From DAIDKA01 sp049792815 (lineage in GTDB: Bacteria; Pseudomonadota; Gammaproteobacteria; Steroidobacterales; Steroidobacteraceae): a DNA stretch of 39,539 nucleotides. The stretch lies in the NCBI GenBank assembly GCA_049792815.1, contig JBARBG010000061.1, positions 1 to 39,539 of the forward strand, read 5' to 3'. This document shows positions 22,796 to 32,230 of the stretch, in pieces (the first letter of the stretch is position 1; each line of letters begins with the position of its first letter). The notes under the pieces are model-generated. The model had not been told where the DNA came from and made no database searches. It was given only the letters and a program-made list of their open reading frames with translations. The translations under genes were made by a program, and so were the position numbers.

Positions 22796-24256
22796 ATGAA
22801 CGCCCAGCCCACCCCGAATCACACTGCCGCCGGCACGGCCGCGCTGCGCGAGGATTTCGCGAATCTCATCGACGGTGAACTGGTCGCCGGGAGCGATTGG
22901 TTTGAGGTGGTGAATCCGGCGACCGGCCAGGCCTTTGCCCGGGCGCCGTCCGTGAACCGCGCCGAGCTGGATCGCGCAGTCGCCGGCGCCCGGCGCGCAT
23001 TTGACAGCTGGCGCGCGACGTCCGTGGCTGACCGCCGTGCGGCCATCGGCCACATGGCGCAGATACTGACCGACAATGCGGACTCGCTGGCCGAGCTTCT
23101 GACGCTGGAGCAGGGCAAACCGGTCGGCCAGTCGCGCGATGAGATCAGCCGCGCGGCCAGCCAGTCCGTGGGCATGGCGCAGATCATCATCGCCGATGAG
23201 TTGCTGGAAGAGAGCGCGCAGCGACACATCGAGCTGAAATACTTTCCGCTGGGCGTGGTGGGCATCATCACGCCGTGGAATGCCCCCATCAACCTGGCGG
23301 CGGGGCCACTGGTCGCGGCGCTTTACACCGGCAACACGGTGGTGCTGAAGCCCTCACCCTACACGCCGCTGTGCACGCTGAAAATTGCCGCACTGTTGCG
23401 CGATGCCTTTCCGCCGGGCGTGCTCAATGTGGTCGCCGGCGGTGATGAACTGGGCGAGTGGATGACTGCGCATCCGGGCATCGACAAGATTTCCTTCACC
23501 GGTTCGGTGGCAACCGGCAAGAAGGTCATGGCCAGCTGCGCCGGCAGCCTCAAGCGCCTGACCCTGGAACTGGGCGGCAACGATGCGGCCATCGTGCTGG
23601 ATGATGTGGACCCGCGCGCCGTCGCGCCGAAGCTGTTCTTCGCGGCCTTCGTCAACAGTGGCCAGGTGTGCATGGCCGTCAAGCGCATCTACGCGCATGA
23701 GAGCATCTATGCGCAGCTGTGCGCGGCGCTGGCCGAGGAGGCCACCAAGGCGCGGGTCGGCAGCGGCCTTGAACAAGGCGTGCAGCTGGGCCCGATTCAG
23801 AATCGCGAGCAGTACGACAAGGTGGTCGGCATTCTCAACGACACCACGGCACGCGGCGCGCACATCCTGGCGGGCGGCAGCGTTCCTGAAGGTCCGGGCT
23901 ATTTTTTCCCGCCCACCATCGTCGCGGAAACCGACGACCACAGCCGCCTGGTCCAGGAGGAACAGTTCGGACCCATTGTTCCGGTGCTCAGTTTTTCCGA
24001 TGAGGAAGACGCCCTGCGACGCGCCAACGACACGCGCTTCGGCCTTTCAGGCTCGGTGTGGAGCGCGGATCCGGAGCGTGGCGCGCGCCTCGCGGCACGC
24101 CTTGAAGTCGGCACGGCCTGGGTGAACCAGCATCGGGCAACGTCGGCGACGGTGCCCTTCGGTGGCGCCAAGGAATCCGGCCTCGGGCGCCAGTACGCTG
24201 CGCTGGGCCTGAAGGGCTACATGGAGCCGCGCGTGATCAGCGTGCTCAAGAGCTGA
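22796..24256 (+). CDS. NAD(P)-dependent aldehyde dehydrogenase
   Basis: A 486-residue aldehyde dehydrogenase, clearly different from the one at 2633-4087. Motifs are ITPWNAPINLAAGPL, FTGSVATGKKVM, the general-base Glu in LTLELGGNDAA, the nucleophile Cys in SGQVCMAVKRIY and the C-terminal VPFGGAKESGLGRQ. I chose ATG 22796, 11 bases after GGAG; the frame is open far upstream only as a shadow of ligI. It is divergent from ligI with a 57-base gap and may act on an aromatic aldehyde upstream of protocatechuate (inference). Its stop is 6 bases from the lptG stop. Confidence 0.92.
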   Translation: MNAQPTPNHTAAGTAALREDFANLIDGELVAGSDWFEVVNPATGQAFARAPSVNRAELDRAVAGARRAFDSWRATSVADRRAAIGHMAQILTDNADSLAELLTLEQGKPVGQSRDEISRAASQSVGMAQIIIADELLEESAQRHIELKYFPLGVVGIITPWNAPINLAAGPLVAALYTGNTVVLKPSPYTPLCTLKIAALLRDAFPPGVLNVVAGGDELGEWMTAHPGIDKISFTGSVATGKKVMASCAGSLKRLTLELGGNDAAIVLDDVDPRAVAPKLFFAAFVNSGQVCMAVKRIYAHESIYAQLCAALAEEATKARVGSGLEQGVQLGPIQNREQYDKVVGILNDTTARGAHILAGGSVPEGPGYFFPPTIVAETDDHSRLVQEEQFGPIVPVLSFSDEEDALRRANDTRFGLSGSVWSADPERGARLAARLEVGTAWVNQHRATSATVPFGGAKESGLGRQYAALGLKGYMEPRVISVLKS

Positions 24257-24262
24257 GGGGCG

Positions 24263-25327
24263 CTAGCGCACGCGCGCCAGCAAGCCCATCGTCACCACGA
24301 TCAGTACGCCGGTCGGCAACCACGCCAGCAGCACCGGGTTCAGATCAAAGACGATGGTGCCGCTTTCGATGAAGCGCTGCAGGAAGAAGAATCCCAGGCC
24401 CAGCATCAGCCCGGCCAGCAGGCGCGCGCCGGTGCCGGAGGAACGCATCGGCCCCAGCACGAATGGAATCGCAAGCAGCACCGCGAAGGCGATGGCGCAG
24501 GTGCGCGCGATGCGCGACCAGAACGCAAACAGGTAGGGTTTGGGGTCGAGCGAATTGGCGCGGTAGTAGCCGATCAGACTCCACAGCGCGCCGCTCGCCA
24601 GCTCACCCGGTTCCGCCGTGGCCAGGTTGAGAAACTGGCCGCTGACGTTCGAATCCAGGTTATGCAGGTCCTGGGATGTGGCCATCACCTGACCGTCCGC
24701 GAAACGCGATTCGGCGTAGCCGCGCAGCACCCAGCGATGGTCGGTGCCCGGCAGTGCGCGCACCGCACGGCCCACCGCCAGCAGGTGATGGTCAGCTGAC
24801 AGCTCGAAGATCAGCATGCCGCCATGGATCTCCCCGTCCTGCGTGTGCTCGACATCCAGTATCTGATTGCCATCGCGCACCCAGGCTGACCCCGTTTCGA
24901 AGCTGGCGTCTGAAAATCGTGCCGATGCCCTCTGCTGGCGCGCGACCTGCTGCAGCGGTGGCGCCAGCAGTTCACCCAGGATCAGCTCGACACCGATCAG
25001 CACAATCCCGGCGATGAACACCGACACCGCCAGCCTGCGCACCGAAACGCCGGCCGCCCTGGCCACGGTGAGCTCACTGCCGGAGGCCAGACTGCCCAAG
25101 CCCAGCATCGAACCGATGAGCGCGCCGATGGGCAGCAGCGCCCAAGCCTGCTGCGGAACACTCATCACCGAAAACCAGAAGGCGTCGATGCTGCCGTAGT
25201 GCCCGGTGCCGGTATCGCCCTGCTCGGCGATGAAGGTAATCATCACTGCCAGGCAGATGATCACGGCCATGACCAGCGCGGTCAGCGCCAGTATCCGGGC
25301 CACGATGTAGCGATCGAGAATGTTCAT
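24263..25327 (-). CDS. lptG: LPS export ABC transporter permease LptG
   Basis: A 354-residue inner-membrane permease of the LptB2FG lipopolysaccharide extractor. It starts MNILDRYIVARILALTALVM, has three N-terminal helices, a periplasmic beta-jellyroll (about residues 130-260) and three C-terminal helices ending in FFLQRFIESGTIVFDLNPVLLAWLPTGVL-like sequence. ATG 25327 overlaps the lptF stop (ATGA); a longer open frame upstream is a shadow of lptF. Essential housekeeping gene in most Gram-negatives. Confidence 0.95.
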   Translation of the reverse strand: MNILDRYIVARILALTALVMAVIICLAVMITFIAEQGDTGTGHYGSIDAFWFSVMSVPQQAWALLPIGALIGSMLGLGSLASGSELTVARAAGVSVRRLAVSVFIAGIVLIGVELILGELLAPPLQQVARQQRASARFSDASFETGSAWVRDGNQILDVEHTQDGEIHGGMLIFELSADHHLLAVGRAVRALPGTDHRWVLRGYAESRFADGQVMATSQDLHNLDSNVSGQFLNLATAEPGELASGALWSLIGYYRANSLDPKPYLFAFWSRIARTCAIAFAVLLAIPFVLGPMRSSGTGARLLAGLMLGLGFFFLQRFIESGTIVFDLNPVLLAWLPTGVLIVVTMGLLARVR

Positions 25328-26436
25328 GCCGCGCTCGGCACCGGGTCGGCTGCGGTGCGGTTGCGCAGTCGCGCGAGCCATGCCGGCAGCTGGCTGATGA
25401 TCAGTACCGTGACCACGACCACGGCATGCGTCCACCACAGCCCGAGCGCGGCCGGCAGGGTGCCATGTTCGATGGCCACGCGCCCCGCCGACAGCAGGTT
25501 GAAATACAGAATGAACAGCAGCACCGCCAGCCACACCCGCGACAGGCGCCCGCGCCGCGGTCGCAGGCGACTCAAGGGTACGGCGAGCACGGCCAGCACC
25601 AGACCCATGACCGGCAGGGCGATGCGCCATTGCAGCTGCGCCTGACGGTCCAGCGCCGTCGCCCCGATAAGCTCACGGGTCGGGGCCGCATCCAGATCCG
25701 CCGCCACATCATGCAATGGTGGCAGCTGCACGGGAATCGTGAGCGTGGAGAAGGACTTGATGATGCGGTACTGGGCGCTGCCCGGCACGCCTTCGTAGCG
25801 CTCCCCGTCATACAGCGTGATGGTGAAACTGCGGCCATCCGGCGAGCCCATGTGCCGGGCGCGTCGCGCCAGCGTCACTTCCACCCGGCCACCCCGATCG
25901 CGCTCGACGAAAACATTGCCGAGCGTGCCGTCCGGCAGCGCGTCCTGGGCATAAACGACCGTACTGCCCCCGCCGAAACTGCGGAACCGCCCCGGCGCCA
26001 CCGGCGCGAACTGTCCGGCATGCGCAGCCGCGCTGCGCAGCGCCAGCACCTGCGCCATCGAGGCGGGCCCCACCGCGAGCGACAGCCATGCCATGACTGC
26101 CGCCACCACCAGCCCGATACCGATCACCGGGGCATAAATGCGCGCCATCCCCACGCCACAGGCCAGAGCCGCGGTCATCTCGCTGTCGTGATACAGGCGT
26201 CCGAAGGCCATGACCATGCCCAGCAACAGGCCGATGGGCACGAAAATGGGCAGATGCTGCACGGCGCCCAGGCCGATCAATGCGAACACGACGTCGCGTG
26301 GATACTGATTGTCGGCGGCCCGGCTCAGAACGCGCGCGCCCTCATTCGTCAGCAGGATCAGCAGCAGCACCAAGGTCACGGCCAAGGCGCTGGCGATCAT
26401 TTCCCGCAAAATGTAGCGTTCGAGGAGACGACCCAA
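25324..26436 (-). CDS. lptF: LPS export ABC transporter permease LptF
   Basis: A 370-residue partner of LptG. N-terminal LLERYILREMIASALAVTLVLLLILL, a PIFVPIGLLLGMVMAFGRLYHDSEMTA helix pair that contacts LptB, a periplasmic jellyroll (about residues 130-270) and C-terminal helices with VPLSRLRPRRGRLSRV are typical. First gene of the lptF-lptG pair, divergent from pepA across 113 bases. Confidence 0.95.
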   Translation of the reverse strand: MGRLLERYILREMIASALAVTLVLLLILLTNEGARVLSRAADNQYPRDVVFALIGLGAVQHLPIFVPIGLLLGMVMAFGRLYHDSEMTAALACGVGMARIYAPVIGIGLVVAAVMAWLSLAVGPASMAQVLALRSAAAHAGQFAPVAPGRFRSFGGGSTVVYAQDALPDGTLGNVFVERDRGGRVEVTLARRARHMGSPDGRSFTITLYDGERYEGVPGSAQYRIIKSFSTLTIPVQLPPLHDVAADLDAAPTRELIGATALDRQAQLQWRIALPVMGLVLAVLAVPLSRLRPRRGRLSRVWLAVLLFILYFNLLSAGRVAIEHGTLPAALGLWWTHAVVVVTVLIISQLPAWLARLRNRTAADPVPSAA

Positions 26437-26549
26437 AAACCCTTCCTACGGCAATTCGGTTAGACTTGGATGTTTAACCGGTAACCTTAGAGCAGACTGC
26501 GCTGCACCACAATGGTTCAGGTTGGCTGTGCGGCACAACGTGGAGGTCG
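26437..26549. promoter_or_regulatory. lptF/pepA divergent intergenic region
   Basis: It must carry both promoters, but no clear -35/-10 pair stands out. A 6-bp inverted repeat CGGTTA-N12-TAACCG (26457-26480) is followed by the palindrome GGTAACC (26480-26486), a possible binding site. GGAGG precedes the pepA ATG. Confidence 0.25.
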
Positions 26550-28049
26550 ATGATGCAGTTTGAGGTGTGGTCCAAGTCTTCCCCCGACCTGTCGGTGGAT
26601 TGTATCGCGGCCGGCGTTTTCGAAGACGGCAAGCTGGGCACGGAGGGGGCCGCCCTGGACCGGGCCACCGGTGGCCATATCAAGGGCGTCATCGAGCGCG
26701 GCGATTTCAGCGGCAGAAGCGGTGAAACATTGCTGCTGCCGACGGCGGGCCTGATGACCACGCGCATCGTTCTGGTCGGTCTGGGCACCGAATCGGCCTA
26801 CAACCGCAAGGCCTGGCGCCGCGCCTGCGCCGCGGCCCTGACGGCCGCCGGGCGCACGCGCGTGAAAAGCGTGGCGCTCGCCATCGAGCGACCGCCGGCC
26901 AAGCAGCTGGACGACTACTACTTTGGACGCTGCGTCGCCGAGATCACCGGCAATGTTCTGTATCGCACCAACGACCTGAAGACCGGCAAGAAGCCGCCGG
27001 TGCCGCTCATCGAGCGGGTGGTCGCCGGCCCGGTACGGGGCACGGGCGTTGCCCAGGCCAAACGCGGCCTGGAGCAGGGTCGGGCCGTGGCGGACGCCAC
27101 CGCCGTGCAGCGCAATTTGGGCAATCTGCCAGCCAATATCTGCACGCCGACCTACCTGGCGGATTACGCCAGGGGCCTGGCCAAGCGCCACCGTTCGGTG
27201 AAGGTCAAAGTGCTGGACCTCGCCGCGATCAAGCGCGAAAAGATGGGCTGTTTCCTGGCCGTCACCCAGGGCAGCGCCCAACCACCGCGCTTCATCGTCA
27301 TGGACTACCAGGGGCCGCGGGCCGCGCGCACGGCGCCCATCGTGCTGGTGGGCAAGGGCATCACTTTTGATACCGGTGGCATCTCCCTCAAGGACCCGGG
27401 AGCCATGGACGAGATGAAGTTCGACATGATGGGGGCGGCCTCCGTCATCGCCGCGATCTCATTCCTCGCCGAGGCCAAATTGTCGCTGCGCGTGGTTGGC
27501 CTGGTGCCCACCTGCGAGAACATGCCTGACGGCCTTGCCATCAAGCCCGGCGATATCGTCAGCAGCGCCTCGGGCCAGAGCGTTGAAATCCTCAATACCG
27601 ATGCCGAGGGCCGGCTGATTCTGTGCGATGCGCTGCATTATGCGCGCCGCTTCGATCCGTCGATCGTAGTGGACATGGCCACCCTGACCGGCGCCTGCGT
27701 GATTGCGCTGGGCGCCCACCACAGCGGCGTCATGGGCAATGACGAGGAATTGGTCGGCGAACTGGTCGCCGCGGGCGTACGCGCCGATGATCGCGCCTGG
27801 CAGCTGCCGCTCACCGAGGAGTATGCCGAGCAGCTGAAGACCAACTTCGCCGACATGGCCAATATCGGCGGTCGCGAGGGCGGCGCCATCACCGCGGCGG
27901 CCTTCCTGGGCAAGTTCACCCAGGGCCTGAAGTGGGCGCACATGGATATCGCGGGCACCGCCTACCAGGGCGGCGCGCACAAAGGCGCGACCGGACGCCC
28001 GATGCCGCTGTTGACGGACTTTCTGGTGAAGCGCGCCAACGCAGGCTGA
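26550..28049 (+). CDS. pepA: Leucyl aminopeptidase (M17)
   Basis: A 499-residue cytosolic two-metal aminopeptidase that removes N-terminal residues from peptides; in E. coli the homologue also binds DNA in Xer recombination and carAB control. Catalytic-domain motifs are VGKGITFDTGGISLK, DEMKFDMMGAASV and the M17 signature NTDAEGRLILCDAL. The N-terminal macro-like domain covers residues 1-160. ATG 26550 is 5 bases after GGAGG; ATG 26553 is also possible. It is first of a tightly packed run pepA-holC-valS-moxR-DUF58-tgpA. Confidence 0.96.
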   Translation: MMQFEVWSKSSPDLSVDCIAAGVFEDGKLGTEGAALDRATGGHIKGVIERGDFSGRSGETLLLPTAGLMTTRIVLVGLGTESAYNRKAWRRACAAALTAAGRTRVKSVALAIERPPAKQLDDYYFGRCVAEITGNVLYRTNDLKTGKKPPVPLIERVVAGPVRGTGVAQAKRGLEQGRAVADATAVQRNLGNLPANICTPTYLADYARGLAKRHRSVKVKVLDLAAIKREKMGCFLAVTQGSAQPPRFIVMDYQGPRAARTAPIVLVGKGITFDTGGISLKDPGAMDEMKFDMMGAASVIAAISFLAEAKLSLRVVGLVPTCENMPDGLAIKPGDIVSSASGQSVEILNTDAEGRLILCDALHYARRFDPSIVVDMATLTGACVIALGAHHSGVMGNDEELVGELVAAGVRADDRAWQLPLTEEYAEQLKTNFADMANIGGREGGAITAAAFLGKFTQGLKWAHMDIAGTAYQGGAHKGATGRPMPLLTDFLVKRANAG

Positions 28050-28495
28050 CCGCTCTGGCCGCGCAACCTTCAGTCACCTTCTATGTGGTCGAGGATGCCG
28101 CGCCGAACGTGCGGCTGCAGGTGGCCTGCCGCATCGCCGAGAAGGCCTGGAAGGCGGGCAGTACGGTTCTGATCCAGCATGCCGATCCGGTGCAGCTGGG
28201 TGTTCTGGATGAGATGCTGTGGACCAAGGGCCACCAGATGGGCTTCATCCCGCACGAGATCGCGGCCGTTTCGCCCCATCGGGACGGCACGCCGGTGATC
28301 CTGAATACCCTCAGCGGGCCCAGCGAGCCAGTTGATGTACTCATCAATCTGACGCCCGGGATGCCCAGCCGGCCCGAACTGGCCACACGCATCATCGAGA
28401 TCATCGATGGCGACCCGGTGCTGCGCGCGGCCGGCCGGGAGCGCTTCAAGGCCTACCGTGATCGCGGTTTCGCGCTGGAAAAACACGATCTGTAG
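28046..28495 (+). CDS. holC: DNA polymerase III chi subunit
   Basis: The chi subunit of the clamp-loader complex, which links it to SSB. Family pattern is clear: VTFYVVED at the start, IAEKAWKAGSTVLIQ, LDEMLWT, GFIPHEI, PVDVLINLTPG and ERFKAYRDRGFALEKH at the end. No ATG, GTG or TTG lies in frame between the homologous region and a GTG at 27932, deep inside pepA. The best start is CTG 28046, overlapping the pepA stop as CTGA; it gives 149 residues, close to E. coli chi (147). CTG 28055 is an alternative. Confidence 0.9.
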   Translation: MTALAAQPSVTFYVVEDAAPNVRLQVACRIAEKAWKAGSTVLIQHADPVQLGVLDEMLWTKGHQMGFIPHEIAAVSPHRDGTPVILNTLSGPSEPVDVLINLTPGMPSRPELATRIIEIIDGDPVLRAAGRERFKAYRDRGFALEKHDL

Positions 28496-28499
28496 GATA

Positions 28500-31295
28500 A
28501 TGGCCGACCCTGTTTCACGGTTGCCGGAATTGATGGACAAGCTGTACGCCCCGCAGGAAATCGAGCGGCGCATCTACGAACGTTGGGAAAAGAGCGGCTG
28601 GTTCGCGCCGCGCGGCACCGGGGAACCGTATTGCATCGTCATCCCGCCGCCCAATGTCACCGGCACCCTGCACCTGGGTCACGCTTTTCAGCACACGCTG
28701 ATGGATGCCCTCACGCGCTACCAGCGCATGCGCGGGGCCGACACCTTGTGGCAGCCGGGCACCGACCACGCGGGCATTGCCACCCAGATGGTGGTCGAGC
28801 GGCAGCTTGAGGCCCAGGGCCAGCATCGCAGCCAGATGTCGCGCGAGCAGTTCGTCGCACGCGTATGGCAATGGAAGGAAGAGTCCGGCGGCACCATCTG
28901 CGCACAGATGCGCCGTCTCGGAGATTCCGTGGACTGGGCGAGCGACCGCTTCACCATGGACCCGGGCCTGTCGCAAGCCGTAGTCGAGGCCTTCGTGCGC
29001 CTGCACCAGGAAGGGCTCATCTACCGTGGCAAGCGCCTGGTCAACTGGGACCCGGTGCTGCTGACGGCGCTGTCCGACCTTGAGGTCCAGGGCGAGGAAG
29101 AAGACGGCCACCTCTGGCACCTGAGCTATCCGCTCGAGGATGGCAGCGGCCATCTCATCGTCGCCACGACGCGTCCGGAGACCATGCTGGGCGACACTGC
29201 GGTGGCGGTGAACCCCGAGGATGAGCGTTACCGGCATCTCATCGGCCGCAACGTGTGCCTGCCGCTCACCGAGCGGCTGATTCCCATCATCGCGGACGAC
29301 TATGTCGATGCAGCCTTCGGTTCCGGCTGCGTCAAGATCACGCCGGCCCATGATTTCAACGACTATGAAATCGGCAAGCGCCACAACCTGGCCCAGATCA
29401 ACATCTTCACGCCGCAGGCGCAGATCAACGACAGCGCGCCGACGCGTTTCGTGGGCCTGGACCGCTATGAAGCGCGTCAGCGCATCGTGGCCGAACTGAC
29501 CGCAGCGGGGCTCGTCGCGCGTATCGACAAGCACCGTCACATCGTGCCGCGGGGCGAGAAATCAGGTGCGGTGCTCGAACCGTATCTCACCGACCAGTGG
29601 TACGTGAAGGTCGAACCCCTGGCCGAGCAGGCCGTGGCCGCGGTACGCGACGGGCGTACCCGCTTCGTGCCCGAGAACTGGTCACGCACTTACTATGAGT
29701 GGATGAAGAACATCCACGACTGGTGCATCAGCCGCCAGTTGTGGTGGGGCCACCGAATTCCGGCCTGGTACGATGCCAGCGGCAATGTGTATGTGGGCCG
29801 AGATGAGGCGGACGCGCGCGCCCGGCACGGTCTTGGATCGCAGGTGGCGCTGACCCAGGACAGCGACGTGCTGGATACCTGGTTTTCCTCGGCCCTGTGG
29901 CCATTCTCGACCCTGGGTTGGCCGCAGACCACGCCGCTGCACCGGTTCTATCCCACCAATGTCCTGGTGACCGGCTTCGACATCATTTTCTTCTGGGTGG
30001 CCCGCATGATGATGATGGGCCTTAAGTTCACCGGTGAGGTTCCGTTCCGTGATGTCTACATCACGGGCCTGGTCCTGGACGAGTTCGGCGAGAAGATGTC
30101 CAAGTCCAAGGGCAACGTCATCGACCCGCTGGACATTGTCGATGGCATAGACCTTGAGTCGCTGCTGGCCAAGCGCACCAGCGGCCTCATGCAACCGCAG
30201 TTGAAGCCCGCCATCGAAAAGCACACCCGCCGCCAGTTCCCCGCGGGCATCCCGGCGCACGGCACCGACGCGCTGCGCTTCACCCTGGCGGCTCTGGCGA
30301 CGCCCACCCGTGAGATCCGTTTCGATCTGGCGCGCGTCGAAGGCTACCGCAAGTTCTGCAACAAGCTGTGGAATGCCGCGCGCTTCGTGATGCTGATGGT
30401 CGAATCGTCAGACGATTCCACCGTGACCCCGGAGTTCTCGACCGCCGACCGCTGGATCCGCTCGCGCTTCGGACGCATGCTCGTTGAAGTCGACAGCGCC
30501 ATGAAGGACTACCGCTTTGACTTCGCGGCCAGCGCCCTCTACCAGTTCACCTGGTACGAGTTCTGCGACTGGTACCTGGAGTTCACCAAGCCGGTGCTCC
30601 AGTCCACCCAGTCCCTACCAGGCGCCCGCAGCGCCGCCCGCTCGACGCTGCTGGAAATCCTGGAGGCGCTGCAGCGCGCCTTGCATCCGCTGATGCCCTT
30701 CATCACCGAGGAGATCTGGCAGAAGGTTGCGCCGCTGGCCGGACGCAGCGGACTTTCGGTGATGATCGCGCCCTACCCTCTTGCCAGTGCCTATCCCATC
30801 GATGACCTGGCCGAAAAGGACATCACCTGGGTGCAGCAGCTGGTACTGGCAGTACGCCAGATCCGCAGTGAAATGACGCTGGCGCCTGCGCGACGAATTC
30901 CAGTGCGGCTGCGTGACGTGGGTGAGCTCGACTGGGAGCGCGCGCTGCGCAATGGTCCCCTGCTGGAGCATCTGGCGGGCCTGTCGAGTCTTGAGCGACT
31001 GCAGCCAGGCCAGCCCGCGCCGCCGTCGGCGACCGCGCTGCTGGGCGAGACCAGCATCCTGGTGCCCATGGCCGGCCTCATCGATGTTGCGGCCGAGATC
31101 GAGCGCCTGACGAAGCGCCTGACGAAGGCCACCCAGGATCTGACCAAGACCCGCGCCAAACTGGCCAGCGGGACCTTCGTGCGCAACGCGCCCGAGACCG
31201 TCGTGCAGGCTGAGCGCGACCGGGAGGTTGAACACGAACGCGTGGTGGCCGGCATTCAGGCGCAGCTCGAAGTCATGCGCAAGCTGATCCCATGA
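28500..31295 (+). CDS. valS: Valyl-tRNA synthetase
   Basis: A 931-residue class Ia synthetase charging tRNA-Val. The HIGH-type motif is PPPNVTGTLHLGHAF (about residues 45-60), followed by the CP1 editing domain (about 190-350) with TTRPETMLGDTAVAV. KMSKS is GEKMSKSKGNVIDPLD (about residue 530), then the anticodon-binding domain and the C-terminal coiled-coil (DVAAEIERLTKRLTKATQDL onward). ATG 28500 follows AGGA and lies 4 bases after the holC stop; the longer frame upstream overlaps holC and was rejected. Confidence 0.96.
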   Translation: MADPVSRLPELMDKLYAPQEIERRIYERWEKSGWFAPRGTGEPYCIVIPPPNVTGTLHLGHAFQHTLMDALTRYQRMRGADTLWQPGTDHAGIATQMVVERQLEAQGQHRSQMSREQFVARVWQWKEESGGTICAQMRRLGDSVDWASDRFTMDPGLSQAVVEAFVRLHQEGLIYRGKRLVNWDPVLLTALSDLEVQGEEEDGHLWHLSYPLEDGSGHLIVATTRPETMLGDTAVAVNPEDERYRHLIGRNVCLPLTERLIPIIADDYVDAAFGSGCVKITPAHDFNDYEIGKRHNLAQINIFTPQAQINDSAPTRFVGLDRYEARQRIVAELTAAGLVARIDKHRHIVPRGEKSGAVLEPYLTDQWYVKVEPLAEQAVAAVRDGRTRFVPENWSRTYYEWMKNIHDWCISRQLWWGHRIPAWYDASGNVYVGRDEADARARHGLGSQVALTQDSDVLDTWFSSALWPFSTLGWPQTTPLHRFYPTNVLVTGFDIIFFWVARMMMMGLKFTGEVPFRDVYITGLVLDEFGEKMSKSKGNVIDPLDIVDGIDLESLLAKRTSGLMQPQLKPAIEKHTRRQFPAGIPAHGTDALRFTLAALATPTREIRFDLARVEGYRKFCNKLWNAARFVMLMVESSDDSTVTPEFSTADRWIRSRFGRMLVEVDSAMKDYRFDFAASALYQFTWYEFCDWYLEFTKPVLQSTQSLPGARSAARSTLLEILEALQRALHPLMPFITEEIWQKVAPLAGRSGLSVMIAPYPLASAYPIDDLAEKDITWVQQLVLAVRQIRSEMTLAPARRIPVRLRDVGELDWERALRNGPLLEHLAGLSSLERLQPGQPAPPSATALLGETSILVPMAGLIDVAAEIERLTKRLTKATQDLTKTRAKLASGTFVRNAPETVVQAERDREVEHERVVAGIQAQLEVMRKLIP

Positions 31296-32230
31296 GCGCG
31301 GTGGCCAACTCCGAACACAGCCAGGCAGTGCTGCGGGCCGAGGCCGCCGTGGAGCGCATCATCCTGGGGAAGCCTGTGCAGGTGCGCCTGTGCCTGGCCT
31401 GCCTGCTGGCCCGCGGGCATCTGCTGATCGAGGATGTGCCGGGCGTGGGCAAGACCACGCTGGCGCACGCGCTGGCGCATATCCTTGGCCTCGCCTGGCA
31501 GCGCGTGCAGTTCACCAGCGATCTGCTGCCGGCCGACATCATCGGCGTGTCGGTCTTTGACCGCGCCACGCAGCAGTTTCACTTCAAGCGCGGGCCGCTG
31601 TTCACCCAGCTGCTGCTGGCCGATGAGGTCAACCGCGCCAGTCCCCGCACCCAAAGCGCGCTGCTCGAGGCGATGGAGGAGCGTCAGGTCAGCGTGGATC
31701 TGACGACCTTCCCGTTGCCTGAGCCCTTCTTTGTGGTCGCGACCCAGAATCCTCACGAGCAGCTGGGGACCTTCGCCCTGCCTGAATCGCAGCTTGACCG
31801 CTTCCTGATGCGTGTCAGCCTGGGCTATCCGGATGCGGCCTCCGAGCGGCGCCTGCTGCAGGGCGACGAGCCACGCTCGCAGCTGTTGCAGATGGCGCCG
31901 GCCCTGGATCCGGCGGCGATTCTCAAAATGCAGCAGGCGGTCCGCCAGGTGCACCGCTCGGCACCGCTCCTGGACTATGTGCAGCGCCTGGTCGAACACA
32001 CGCGCACGCGCACCGACCTGAAGCTGGGACTGTCGCCGCGCGCCGCGCTGGGGTTGGTGCATGCCGCCCAGGCACACGCCTTCATCGCCGGGCGCGATAC
32101 GACTGTGCCGGAAGATGTGCAGGCGGTACTGCCGGCGGTGGTCGCGCACCGCCTCGAGCCTCGCGAGGCCGGCGGCGGCGATACCGACGTGGCCGGGGAA
32201 CTGATTCGCGCGGTGCCGGTTCCCGTATGA
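31292..32230 (+). CDS. MoxR-family AAA+ ATPase
   Basis: A 312-residue AAA+ ATPase. Walker A is DVPGVGKTTLAHAL (about residue 50), Walker B is LLLADEVNRA, sensor 1 is VVATQNPHEQLGTFALPESQLDRF-like and a lid domain follows. MoxR proteins act as chaperones that mature or regulate partner proteins, often encoded beside DUF58 and transglutaminase-like genes, as here. Its start overlaps the valS stop (ATGA) and its stop overlaps the DUF58 start. Confidence 0.93.
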   Translation: MSAVANSEHSQAVLRAEAAVERIILGKPVQVRLCLACLLARGHLLIEDVPGVGKTTLAHALAHILGLAWQRVQFTSDLLPADIIGVSVFDRATQQFHFKRGPLFTQLLLADEVNRASPRTQSALLEAMEERQVSVDLTTFPLPEPFFVVATQNPHEQLGTFALPESQLDRFLMRVSLGYPDAASERRLLQGDEPRSQLLQMAPALDPAAILKMQQAVRQVHRSAPLLDYVQRLVEHTRTRTDLKLGLSPRAALGLVHAAQAHAFIAGRDTTVPEDVQAVLPAVVAHRLEPREAGGGDTDVAGELIRAVPVPV

